Shown here: positions 33,886-44,510 of the stretch, one piece after another
Position numbering within the stretch: the stretch's first letter is position 1
Layout: each line of letters opens with the position of its first letter
From: Patiria pectinifera
Taxonomy: Eukaryota; Echinodermata; Asteroidea; Valvatida; Asterinidae
DNA: 64,000 nt
NCBI GenBank assembly: GCA_029964075.1
Contig: CM057135.1
Location: 13,480,863-13,544,862 of the forward strand
Direction of reading: 5' to 3'
Position numbers and translations under genes: made by a program
The notes under the pieces: generated by a model
The model's input: only the letters and a program-made list of their open reading frames with translations
The model's database searches: none
What the model was told of the DNA's origin: nothing

Positions 33886-34030
33886 GCCATGGGATCTATA
33901 CCACCAAAGCAATAGAAAAGGGGGAGTTCTTAATGGAATATCGGGGCCATTTGGCAGCGTCTAGTTCTGTAGATGATAATGAAGACAACGTTTTCAAGTT
34001 CCATTTCAAACACCAGAATGTTGACTACAG
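33886..34030 (+). pseudogene. SET-domain gene, N-terminal SET exon
   Basis: Bounded by TTCCTAG and CAG|GTGATT. In phase with the previous exon it encodes HGIYTTKAIEKGEFLMEYRG, then an acidic insert and FKFHFKHQNVDY. The GHG-(I/V)-(Y/F)-(T/A)T...KGEF..EYRG pattern is the first half of a SET methyltransferase domain, most like the KMT5A (H4K20 methyltransferase) group, which transfers methyl to lysine in the nucleus. The exon ends in phase 2. Confidence 0.65.
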
Positions 34031-34293
34031 GTGATTTACGTTTTGTTTTATTACTTTATTTTAATTTGGCATACTTCGTTTTAAACATTTCTAACCAACA
34101 TGAAATGTTTCTGATATATGATACGTAAAGTATAGGGGCCTACTGTGTTTGGTTGAGAATTTTGATTTCTTATTTAATATCTGAAATTCCATGCATGCTT
34201 ACATTACAGAATTTTGGTCAAGCGCATGTAACATGTAGTGGAAATGCATATCATGAAAGCTGCATCACAGCATTATGTTCTGTAGGGCTAAAA

Positions 34294-34349
34294 ATGTAAC
34301 TTCACACTGTTTCTGTCTATATATAGACAGAAACAGTGTGAAGTTACAT
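34294..34349. repeat. Perfect 56-bp palindrome
   Basis: The arm ATGTAACTTCACACTG, continuing TTTCTGTCTATA, is followed at once by its exact reverse complement. There is no loop. It lies in the intron between the two SET-domain exons and would form a strong hairpin in RNA or a cruciform in DNA. Confidence 0.95.
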
Positions 34350-34760
34350 ATTATAAACATAGTTTTGCTTCCAAAATCAATGAAGGTGTGACTTGAATGC
34401 ATTATCTTACGCAATTATATACAAGCAATTTAATTTGTTTGAGGATGCGAGCATGCAACCACAGTGCAAGAGAACTTTTTGAATAGCAGCAGAAAAATAA
34501 GACATTGAAACTATATATATGCAGCAGGCATGTGAAATCAATGGGTATTTTCATACAGGTTTATATAAAAGACAAATGACTCAAATATATACCATCTGTA
34601 ATGCAATATGCTACAAGTTGGCAAAATTTCCTGTGGTGATGTTTCCCTTTCATTAACACGCATGTAATTAATAATGTTAAGTTTCAAATGTTGACATGAT
34701 TTATAAATCATCTGTAGTAATTTATAGCATTGATGCATCAAACGATTCATGTATGGCAAG

Positions 34761-34919
34761 ATGGATCAATGATGAGCATAAATAGGCCAACTGCACCATG
34801 AAAAAGATATGGTGTTCAAATATGGGAAACCTCATCTGTGTCTGTTCAGTCTGCGTCACATCAGTGTCGGTGAGGAGCTGCGATACGACTATGGGGTAGG
34901 AGATTTACCCTGGAGAAAG
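34761..34919 (+). pseudogene. SET-domain gene, C-terminal SET exon, broken
   Basis: Acceptor GGCAAG and donor AAAG|GTATGT. In phase with the previous exon it reads WINDEHK, then TAG at 34783-34785, then ANCTMKKI: the place of the conserved R-(F/W)-INH/D...NC motif that contacts cofactor and substrate. A frame change around 34803-34820 is needed to reach KPHLCLFSLRHISVGEELRY and DYGVGDLPWRK, the cofactor- and substrate-lining C-terminal SET motif. The segment that usually carries the 'DAT' motif between the two SET exons was not found. One stop, one frameshift and a missing piece indicate a decayed copy, though all landmarks remain readable. Confidence 0.6.
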
Positions 34920-36375
34920 GTATGTCATCGAGCATTTGAAACGGTGTTAATGTTCAACTAGTAATTATATAGACAATCTGCAAGAACATTGCTGCATGTC
35001 TATATAATCCTTACCTATAGTTTGCTGATAATTCCTCAATCAGGCCTACTTAAGTATTTTGTTGACTGCATGGTTGAGACAATTCAGACACTAAATCCCA
35101 TCAAAATTATAAAAGTTATGTTAAAGGTTTTATCCTATCGTTTCTTTTTAAATTATTTGTTATTACGTATAGTATTGAAGTGATTTGAATACTGCGGTGT
35201 CACAGCATGATGAGGGAGTTCGATCCCAAACTAAATCAGGATAAGTGTGTTGGAGGCTGCCCCAGATGGAATCACACGGAATCACCAGTTCAGTTCAATT
35301 TCAGCGATTAATAGAGAATTTATTCAATCATCAGCAAATCAGTAGAATTACAATGAGTTAATCAGTTGCAGTTAATGGACAGATGTTGATCCCAAAGCTT
35401 CCCCAGTATATGTGCTATGTGTGGATTCCGGTCACGATGCAAAGACAGATCACCAGGCAAAGATCAGGTTGCAAAAAATGGCTCAATGAAAAAGATCCAT
35501 CATCCCGTATGGTAAAGATCCCCAGAAAAAGATCCCCAGAAAAAGGTCCCAGGTGCAATAAGGTCTCAGTAGACCGCGCCTACATATTGCCTACGGAAAA
35601 ATAAACAAGACAACACTGCGGTCAAAATACATGGTGAATGTGTACACACAATGGCGGTCAAAGGTCACACACACACAACGCGAGTTCAGACGCTGTGCGC
35701 TGTGCATACAAGTACAACGTGGGTGTGTGTGGGAATATGCACGACTGTAGCTATGACGACGACGCTGCAAAATTGGAAAGTTCGTGAGTGAAAGTGTCAC
35801 AAAAACGCAAGTTTCCCACAAAGTTATGATAAAAAGGACACTCACCACAGGTTCCAGAGGCGCCCACCTTCCCTCTCAGCACATGATTATGCTGGCAACT
35901 AGCATGGGAAAGGTGAAATCTCACCGAGAAAATCCCGGCAACAAAATAAGTGACTGCCGTCCAAAAGTTGGAAGACAAGCAGTGCCTGTTTCGCGCGCTC
36001 CCGCACGATGCGCACACATCACCAAGTGTCTCTAAAATATTATTGCACCCTCAACAAAATGCTGTTACGGATTAACTTAACCCGTAAATGACATAATATA
36101 CTCAAAGGAACTTCTACTTACACATAATTGTCATTCTTATACAATTATAATAAGAAAATGTAGAAGAAACCCTCTAAAACTATGGACCTTGTTTCAAGAG
36201 TGAATGGACATTGAGTTAACAAGTGCCACATTTGCATAGGTCACGCGTCAACAACAACACAGGTCAATCTAATAATAACCTTGTATCCGGGCAGCCGGTG
36301 TGTGGATGGAGGTTGTGTGCCCCCACAGTATTAATATTGTTTTCACTATTGTCTGTTCAGGAAACATTGAAGTTA
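34920..36375. other. Spacer, possibly including LTR-like DNA
   Basis: 35190-36050 read on the minus strand has an LTR-like layout (AATAAATTC near 35318, ends near TGTGACA), but no terminal match or target duplication was confirmed. The CpG-rich 35740-36010 portion has frames without motifs. No gene recognised. Confidence 0.35.
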
Positions 36376-36379
36376 ACTT

Positions 36380-36580
36380 CTAGTATCCATCAGAGAGCAG
36401 ATAGTTCATTGGAAACACAGGTATGATAATGTTCGAATGATCTCTTCCCTCCTCACTCTTGGTGACAATTCTGCTAAGAAATTCACTGGCCCCAAATTCC
36501 ACTGATAATGAGCCTCCTTCCACCTTAAAAACTACTGAGCATTTAAAGTCCAACATTTTTGGGGGCTCATCAAGGGCCTG
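36380..36580 (-). pseudogene. Gag-like frame, part downstream of a MITE
   Basis: The minus frame reads LDEPPKMLDFKCSVVFKV and SVEFGASEFLSRIV. It is in the same frame as the gag-like segment at 37212-37995 once the 36581-37209 insertion and one CTG are subtracted. No zinc knuckle or protease appears, so the element is truncated here or diverges beyond recognition to the left. Confidence 0.45.
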
Positions 36581-37209
36581 CACCCGATTTCATCAAATAT
36601 TTGTAACTTAAATTACGATGCATCGCAGCGCTACGACGCATCGTATCCATACAAAGCGTCGCAGCTGCAACGCGTCCTCCGATCAGTTTCACAAAACATG
36701 TTGTAACGTATAGTACAACTCGGTGACTGTTTTATGTATTTAGTCAGCGTACAGTAAATAGGCGTCTGATATTCATCAAAAAGTCGTCGGATCTCTGCCC
36801 AAAATTTGTTAAAACATCAAATAATATGGCGGCCTTGTGATACTTTTTTAATGGAAAACAAGCTCTCAGTGGACTGTCTAGCTACTTTGAAATTTCAACT
36901 GCAAATTTCGTAATTATTCAATGAATTTTCTATTTACAACTTTACACACATTGCCTTGGTTTTATAAATTGGTTAATGTGTAATTTATAAGGCATAAATC
37001 TAGCTAGGAAAAGGACTCTTTTTATTTTACGATGACCACTAGACACGTCGTAACTTGTGACTTGTTTTAAGCCGTTGTCAAGGAACTTACGACGCATTCG
37101 ACACATCACATGTTTTGTGAAAGGGATTTTACGACGCATCGCAAGTTCCGACGTGTTACACGGCGTAACTTGAGTTGCGATGTATCTCATCGTTCAGTGA
37201 AATCGGGTG
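36581..37209. mobile_element. 629-bp MITE with CACCCGATTTCA ends
   Basis: 12-bp perfect terminal inverted repeats CACCCGATTTCA (36581-36592 and complement 37198-37209), flanked by CTG on both sides (36578-36580, 37210-37212). The subterminal regions are rich in ACGACGCATCG, TTACGACGCA and their complements, and the middle is AT-rich and non-coding. CAC termini with a 3-bp duplication suggest the CACTA/Chapaev3 kind. It interrupts a gag reading frame. Confidence 0.75.
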
Positions 37210-37212
37210 CTG

Positions 37213-37995
37213 GACCCACACAATTCTTGATCTACTTTGTGTCAACAGCTCAACCACTTGGTCTATTTTCCTTGACTGATGACCGGCATTTTCTTCTAAT
37301 TCCAGAAGACGCCTCTGTGTGTCAGAGTCGACCACCTTGGTAAACTCCAAGGATTTACCTTCGGCTCTCTGCTCACAATGATTCACATACCTACACGCCT
37401 CAAGGCGGCGGCAACAATCATCCCAAAGAACCTTGTAACGATCGGGGGTAATTGGAGGCCTGATAGGCCCACCACCGTGAGGTTTACCGCACACCTCATT
37501 ACCCACCAACCGCGACTCCCTTTTAAGTGGCCATAGGCCGACTCCAGGCGAGTCTACCTCACCAACAAACTGGTTGGATTTCCCCACAGCGGGACTAGTT
37601 GCAAAACTCGACGACTCACTGTGTAAACCTCGTTCCTCCATAGCACAATCATCCTCCCGGTTCAAGAAGGGATTGGTACAAGGACTACGCGTGGGAATAG
37701 ACCTCAGAGGTGTACTCTCAGCGTGCCTTGCGTCCCTTGGAACCACCTTGGACGACGCACCAACGCTGGAACGATCCCATAACTCAAATGAAGCATGCCC
37801 TGAAATATCCTCAGGAAACTTCCGACTTATCTCGGAATCTACCTCGACCAAAGGCTGTGCCCCCTTGATAGCCTCTAACTCAGAAGAAAGACGATCTCTC
37901 TCCCATTTCAACCACTGAACCTCCATTCTCGAGCGGTTCAGCTCATCAAGGACAGAACCCTTGTCCACCTCATCCGAAGTGATGCCCTCACTCAT
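37213..37995 (-). pseudogene. LTR-retrotransposon gag-like protein, N-terminal part
   Basis: Starts ATG at 37995, 220 bp inside the primer-binding site, as expected for gag. Residues 10-45 are a probable coiled coil (LDELNRSRMEVQWLKWERD); the middle is low-complexity with Ser/Pro, then RYKVLWDDCCRRLEACRYVN and a second coil (LLELEENAGHQSRKIDQV). No CCHC knuckle in this part. The frame is broken by the MITE at 36581-37209; the last 17 residues of the open frame come from it. Identity as gag rests mainly on position behind the primer site and LTR. Confidence 0.6.
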
Positions 37996-38214
37996 ACTGA
38001 TATTTCCTCCTAACTAGGAAACTCAGCCCTCAACAGAAACCAAACAACAACCAACGATACAACAAAACAAACTGCTGACCTTGTGACCAATTATCCTCAC
38101 AGTGTACCTCACTGAGGTCCACTCGCTAACCAAGAAACAACCTCAACTACTCTTTATTGCTCTTTATTACAAGTTTACAAATTACACGAATTAAATTTAT
38201 ACAATCACAAAATA

Positions 38215-38231
38215 TCCCACTTCTGACACCA
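38215..38231 (-). other. Primer-binding site, tRNA-Leu type
   Basis: Minus strand TGGTGTCAGAAGTGGGA is complementary to the 3' end of a eukaryotic tRNA-Leu (…TCCCACTTCTGACA plus CCA). It lies two bases inside the LTR, exactly where reverse transcription of an LTR retrotransposon is primed. A decayed second copy with the adjacent LTR end occurs 30 bp to the right (38250-38274). Confidence 0.85.
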
Positions 38232-38233
38232 TT

Positions 38234-39815
38234 TGTGGCGAAACCGACCCCTGACACTATTTGTGGCGGAACCGGTGATTGGCAGAACCCAGGGGACTGG
38301 TCTTATTTATCCCAGGACTCGAGCCAACTCCTATTATCCCACAAAAATATTTATTAGCCTAACGAACGGGTGAGCGGCTACCCATACGCAAGGGGGGACA
38401 ATTAACGAACGGCGGACTAAGCCTAGGGGCTGCTCGTTTGGTGGAAATATACCACCGTTTTGTGATTGAGTAATCAATTGAATGTAATTAGAGCAATACA
38501 AGTAGCGACAATAGGCCTCAAGGTGAAGTCAGGTAACCCTCACGGCAGACCTAGGTAACCCTCAGTGAACATAGTAACCCTCACAGTGAACCTGAGTAAA
38601 CCTCACAGAGACTAGTGATTCCAAAGACGATTATCGATAGGATTTATTCAAGAATCTCAATCATCCATAGATTATTGTAAATAATTGCAGCTTAACAATA
38701 TTCTACAATAATGCACAATAACAGCAATTAACGAGGCGATGAATATCTCACATATAGACAGTAACCCTCACTGCTTGTAACAAGGGTCAACTGCACCCTT
38801 TGTAGTAAACGTAGCCTTAGGTAACCCTCACATGGTCAACTGCACCACATGATAATGAACTTATATAATTATAACCCCTGTGTCACAGTTCCAATAAACC
38901 TCACACAGATTGAGCTGTCCCAATAACCCTCACAGAGAAAAGGTATCCCCCAACCCAATTCAGCGTCAAAGCAGGCTGTACTGTGTAATCCAAATAACCC
39001 TCACACGAACTGAGCGGCCACAATAACCCTCACGGGAAACCAGTTACCCTCAGAGTGAGTTATACAATATAAACCTTACGTGCAATAATCCTCACACAAA
39101 ACAGGTAACCCTCACAAGTGCTCAGAACGCGGCAAAGAGTAAACTCGTCAGGCAAGCTAGTTCAGCGATTGCGGCAATGATCGCCTCTGTCGTAAAACCC
39201 CATACAATAAACAGCCTTAATTTCACGACTAGTATTCCATCTTAATCTTTGTCCCAAATTATCTTAGATAATCGACACTGATAACAGACCTTGAGCTACA
39301 ACTTCACTCAATATAAACTAGACAACACTTAGCTTACTGCTAGCTAAACCCAGAGCATCAACTCCCGAACCCAGCCGCACCAGAGCGTCCACCCTCAGAG
39401 ATGAGCTCCTACTCCCGACCGGGGAGTACGCAACAGCAACGAAGACCCCAGCAACGGCACCGCGACTTAACTCGTCCCTGAACCCCGAAGCTTGGCTTCT
39501 TGCAACTTGGCAACAGCACCAGAACGCGTTCCTACTGCATTGACGCCATCTTGCGAACTAACGAGATGATCTCAGGACCCCACGCTAAAGCATGCTAATT
39601 CGCGCACAGTCTTCCGAATACGCGATACTGATTGGTCACTGTACACCATGAATTATTAATCTCCTGATCACGCAGCACAATTTATTGCTGATTGGCCCAC
39701 GCGCACTTCGGCATTATAAGCACGCACCGGATGTCCTAGATCACGCGCATAAATTATTCCTATGACCTAGACTCCTACACAAGTCTACATATACCTGTAC
39801 CCCTGTTTCGTCACA
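38234..39815 (-). mobile_element. 5' LTR of minus-strand LTR retrotransposon
   Basis: On the minus strand it begins TGTGACGAAAC (39815) and ends GTTTCGCCACA (38234), matching inverted ends of 10/11 bases, and is followed by the primer-binding site. A poly(A) signal (AATAAA near 38353) lies near the 3' end. Length about 1.58 kb. Between 38095 and 39115 the motif GTGAGGGTTA recurs at irregular spacing: nine exact AACCCTCA cores on the plus strand and several one-base variants. No second LTR is seen, so the copy is incomplete. Whether the repeated motif is regulatory is unknown. Confidence 0.75.
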
Positions 39816-41374
39816 ATATCTAGCAATTGGAAATGGTAGCCTCAGAAATTTAGTGGCCTCTTTGATTGCTGATAAGAGTTCTTTCAGAAGTTAATGTAGA
39901 AATGAAATATTCCTTAAAATAAAGGAGTCCACAGTTGGATGTTGTCACACAGCGTTCCCCGTTTGCAGGTCTTATTCCTTAAAACAAAGGAGTCCACAGT
40001 TGGATGTTGTCACACACAGTTCCCCGTTTGCAGGTCTTTACCAGTATGTGTGTGTGTGGGTGTGTGTGTGGGTGTGTGGTGAGGGGGAAGACTCGGGTGA
40101 TTGTATCATTGAGCCTATAGTGTCCATGATGGTATTCACAGCTGCACACAGAACTCACAACTCTTTCGTTATAGGCATTAACACCCCCCCCCCCCGACAC
40201 ACAGAGATCTGATGCTGCAATGAAAATTAATAAACTGATGTTACACGTATGCACAAATCTTTGATTATTAGAACATTCCTTTTACACCTGCAAGTTTTGT
40301 TCCAGATAAAAACTTTACATTCATGTATTATGATGCCACAGTTCTTTATCATTTCAGGGAGCAAAAAGTCTATCACAGCGTTAATATTTTTTAAAATGAA
40401 TTTGTTGACTTGTTCGTGTACATGTAAACTGTATGTACATGCACATGTTATAAATTGACAACAATGACCATTTAGTACAGAGAATGGTTGGTTTGCCTGA
40501 TTTCTACTGTATAAGGTTTCAATGTGAGATACGGCTTAACAAAATTAACTGTAATTTTGATTATAATCACAGGCATTACATTTTAAATTAACCTTTGAGT
40601 CTGATCAGAAATGGCACACTTGGTGAGGCTCTGCTAGTTATGGGATCTCAAAGCCTGCAAATCGAGGCGGGTACATGCCCCACTTTGCTTGCCTTGTGGA
40701 TCCCTCTTTTCTGTAATTGTTAATGGTCGCATATAGCTGGTTATCACTTCTTTGCATGGGCAGTTGAAAGATGGTAAATGATAAGGATCACACATTATAT
40801 GATGTGGGGCTGATTTGGGCACAGGTAAAAATGTTTTGTATATTGTTGAATTATTGGTTTCCAAGGGGGATTCACCCACTTTATTCCTTATCTGCCCTTG
40901 TTTTAAACGTTGAAAGTTGAGTTACTGTTCTTGTTTGCTTACCTTCAGCTGATTCAAATTAAATTAAGGCTTTAAATCTTTGAAATTTTGCATTAATACA
41001 TGTCCTAAACATGTGAAAATATGTTTAAGCACATTGAGGATTTTTAAAAGTTATATTAGCAAGATATGACACCTTATAGTGTAACACAGTTGTGTATCTT
41101 TGAACATAAATATATTCTCAATATGATCACCCTTTGAATTTTCATTTGGTGGAAATAGTTGATTTTTCTTGAGACATGTACATTATAATGATGCATAAAA
41201 CATATTATAATGATGCATATAACTCAAAGGTGCAAAACAATAACATGGAAATAAAGTGAATGCAATACTTGCATGTTTAATGCATCAGTATGCTTTCATT
41301 AAAATATCTCAATTCCAAAAAGCAGCAAGTAGGCTCCATTTTGACAAGTTGTGTACTTCACACACATTGCTTAC
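39816..41374. other. Spacer with 65-bp tandem duplication and TG repeat
   Basis: 39906-39971 and 39972-40037 are near-identical units (AGGAGTCCACAGTTGGATGT, CCCCGTTTGCAGGTCTT). A (TG)n/GTGTGGG tract follows at 40045-40078 and a C13 run at 40183-40195. The rest to 41374 is AT-rich without recognised genes. Confidence 0.65.
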
Positions 41375-42586
41375 CAGTGTTGGAGCAAAGGCTTTGACCC
41401 TCAAGGCCAAGGCCAAGGCTTTATCCTCAAGGCCAAGGCTTTGACCCTCGAGGCCAAGGCTATGGCTTAAACCTCAAGGCCAAGGCCCTGTTTTATGAAA
41501 TGACCACTAATATAGAACTAATTATAGTCACATGAGTGACACATCATCACGCAAGGGCGGATCCCGAACACAATTTGCGGGGGAGGGGGGGGGGGCAAAG
41601 ACATTTTGGTCCCCCCCCAAAAAAAAGTGGGTCAAAAAATAACGGCTTTGGCTTCGGGGCCCGCTTAAGGGCCCCGAAAAATTTTTGGATTCGAGATGCT
41701 CTGTGGTGCGATTTGAGGCAAATTCTGACCATTTTAACCGATGTTTTTTGAGGAAAATATGGTGGTGTACTCATTGCCTGCCTTTAATACGACGTCACAT
41801 AAAAAAAAATGGTTTCGTTTTTTTTTTGGGGGGGGGGGCATGGCCCCTTTTGGCCCCCCCCCCTGGATCCGCCCTTACCATCACAAATTGCTCGTTACGA
41901 AGAACAACATTTCTGTAATTGCAATCAACATGCTCGCATAGGCCTACACCGTTTTATGACTGCACTGTATCTATTATAGTATATGTTCAGGTCTTCAATA
42001 GGGTTTAACTAAACAAAATAATGATTTTTTACTATATTGACACACAATTCTCCCAAGTGTAACAAAAGGGGGATTCAAGAAACTGATTTGGGAAATTTGT
42101 ATTTGCTGGCCCAACATGGTCAGAAATATCAGCATTATCTAAAACAGATACATGCAAATCTTTAGCACTTATCAGGGAGACATATACAACCAATCAGATC
42201 TTTTCCATAGTTATATGCAATTAAAGTGATCATCTCGTTAGCCCCACAAGTGTACGGAATATTTTTGCAGCAAATCTACTACAATGGTAACAAAATGTGA
42301 TGCTACAAAAGTGGAAGTGTGCCCAACACACAAATCTATAGGGTGCTTCCCTCCTCAATGGTAATACGATTAAAATGGTAACAGCAAAATTTCGAATAGA
42401 TTTATCTGGAAAATGCAAAAATCTATGGGCCTTGAAGAGCCTTGACTCAAAATTTCAAGGCCCTGAACCCTCAAGGCCAAGGCCAAGGCCAGGGCTTTTG
42501 CCCTCAAGCCTTGAGGCCAAGGCCCTAAAATCCAGCCTTAAGGCAGCCTTAAGACCAAGGCCCAGCATCAAGGCACTACATCACTG
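41375..42586. mobile_element. hAT-like non-autonomous element
   Basis: Ends CAGTGTTGGAG (41375) and, inverted, CAGTGATGTAG (42586). Flanks TTGCTTAC (41367-41374) and CTGCTTAC (42587-42594) make an 8-bp duplication with one mismatch, as in the hAT superfamily, whose ends are typically CAGTG or CAGGG. Subterminal regions on both sides consist of AAGGCCAAGGC and CCTTGAGGCC units. No transposase. A second element is nested at 41551-41878. Confidence 0.7.
41551..41878. mobile_element. Nested 328-bp MITE with GGGCGGATCC ends
   Basis: Terminal inverted repeats G(C/T)AAGGGCGGATCC, flanked by CATCAC on both sides (41545-41550, 41879-41884). G-rich and C-rich runs lie just inside each end (41580-41598 and 41828-41863). 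The minus-strand frame 41547-41774 is a by-product. It is younger than the surrounding hAT-like element. Confidence 0.75.
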
Positions 42587-42594
42587 CTGCTTAC

Positions 42595-43131
42595 ACTGCA
42601 GATGAATGTCAACAATCAACATTATCATACTTGGGCTTCATTTAGTGTCCTCATTACTTATGTTCTGGAAAAAATATTTTACATACATGAACATTTTTAA
42701 TATGGGTGTTACATGTGTGTGTTTATTATCAACTGTTTCCCTTTGGGACTGCAAAATGGAATAGAATCATAAAACGAAAATGTAAATTACATGTTTACAA
42801 TAACAATCTTGAAAAATTTTTCCACTCACTTCCATGAATCATTTTGAAATCACATTTAATCATTGTTTTATATAAATGATAGCTTTTATATATTGAAATA
42901 CAGCAGAATTCAGGTGATAAGAAAAGTGTCCTTTTTGTAATTTTGAATTTCAATATTTTACTCCACTTCATGTGGTGATATCATGTCTTGTTACCATCAC
43001 ATCGAAATTATAATTCAGCGTAGACATGACAAGTAAAACTGTCATATGAACGACCCTTGTAAAATGGGAAATGGGTGAGATAATGGTATCCTTTGCAAGT
43101 ATAAACAAATAGCAATGAAATACACTTTGTT
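42595..43131. other. AT-rich spacer
   Basis: No gene or repeat recognised. Confidence 0.45.
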
Positions 43132-43228
43132 ATAAATCGGGCTCAATCTAGGGTGCCCCACTTTCTTATAATCAGACTCAATCTAGGGTGCCCCACTTTC
43201 TTATAATCTGACTCAATCTAGGGTGTGC
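43132..43228 (+). repeat. Three copies of a 37-bp unit
   Basis: ACTCAATCTAGGGTGCCCCA plus CTTTCTTATAATC repeats three times, with small differences in the first and last copies. The following 43229-44200 is AT-rich with nothing recognised. Confidence 0.8.
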
Positions 43229-44206
43229 CACAGGCTTCAAAATCAAATTGTAATGACAAAGTTGTCCAGCTAGGCTTCAGGAGGCAGAGTTTGAGAGCCA
43301 ATTTATCTGCTTATACCCCTCCCTCTATTATATTTCACTGCATAATTCATTTTGTTTTACAATAGAAAAATAAGTTGAAAACAAATGTATTCTTGTATCA
43401 ACCAATCATCAATGCATCAACTGCAAAAACATTGTCTAAACTATAAACTTTTTGCTTAACACTTTCTTGCTACCAGTTTGCAAACATTTCATACTAGTAA
43501 ACACTTGCAGTTCAACTGCTAAACACTTGCAGTGTGTAGCAGCAGATCTTTCGGTGTTCTTAAATACCACATTTGTAATTTGCAAGCACCATTCATTCTG
43601 CTGTGGTAGGAAATGTTTAGAAACTGTGTGATCTCAAGCAAGTTGTTTAACAAAATGTTAAGAGGCAGAACACTATTTTTGCAGTGCATGTTTTTAATGC
43701 AAAAGTAAGGTATTGCCTGTTGAGCACTGAAGTACTGAACAGTTTTGAATGATAATGGCTTTGATGAATACTGGAGTGATTTAAACTATTTTGAAATTGC
43801 AGTGATCATTATTGGGTTAAACATACGACAAAAGGATCAATACATGTATAACTAAATGTTTAAGTACTTTTTATGTCTGTGTTAGAAGATTTTGAGCATT
43901 GCCTTAACCGGAAACATCTTCAGAGGGTGATTGAGATCAAAGTTTCAGTTGAAGTTTTATCCTATAGCTGCTGGGGACATTGAAGTGATAATGGTATTCG
44001 CTGTCATCTCCAATCCTTACCCCACAATTAAACTTACTTTTAGAAAATGGTAAAGGGTGCAACAAGAGCAAATTAATTATAAACATGTTTTTATAACATT
44101 GTACTTAACAAAAACCAGGGGGAAAAGGCAAAGAAAATGTTATTTCCTGGATCAACTGTTGCTGATGAGTACGTCAAGACATGTCTATTCTTTTCATTCC
44201 TGTTCA

Positions 44207-44500
44207 TTAGCAAACACCATGCCCCTCTTTTTCTCTCCAAAACTTGGTGGCTTGACAGCTGCGAGTGGTTTCAGCTTGTCTATTGGTGTTCCTCACTGGT
44301 GGGCTCAGGTTCATGTGTAGCAGATCGCAGATTTTGTCCCGATCTCTCCTCTCTCCTGTTGCAGGGTCATTTGTCATGTCCAGTTTTGTTGATACCGTGT
44401 CACCTCTATCGATGCATATGTTGGGCAGTATGATGGTTGCACTTTGTACATTCTCAGGGATGCTTTCACATTTTCTTTGGAACACCTGCCACCGTCCTTT
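44207..44500 (-). pseudogene. PIF/Harbinger transposase, C-terminal part
   Basis: Minus frame starting ALKGRWQVFQRKC, then SATII and NICIDRGDT, corresponding to the (R/K)GRW...C(V/I)LHN(I/L)C end of Harbinger nucleases, with a charged tail. The conserved His of LHN is Pro here. It continues the transposase whose preceding part is at 45050-45430; the two are separated by the foldback minisatellite element at 44511-45050. Confidence 0.7.
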
Positions 44501-44510
44501 CAGGGCCATA

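Noticed and set aside
35190..36051. Second minus-strand LTR
   Set aside because: LTR-like signals but no matching ends, no similarity to the LTR at 38234-39815 and no target duplication.
41547..41774. 75-codon minus frame with Pro/Gly-rich sequence
   Set aside because: Translation of the nested MITE and its homopolymer runs.
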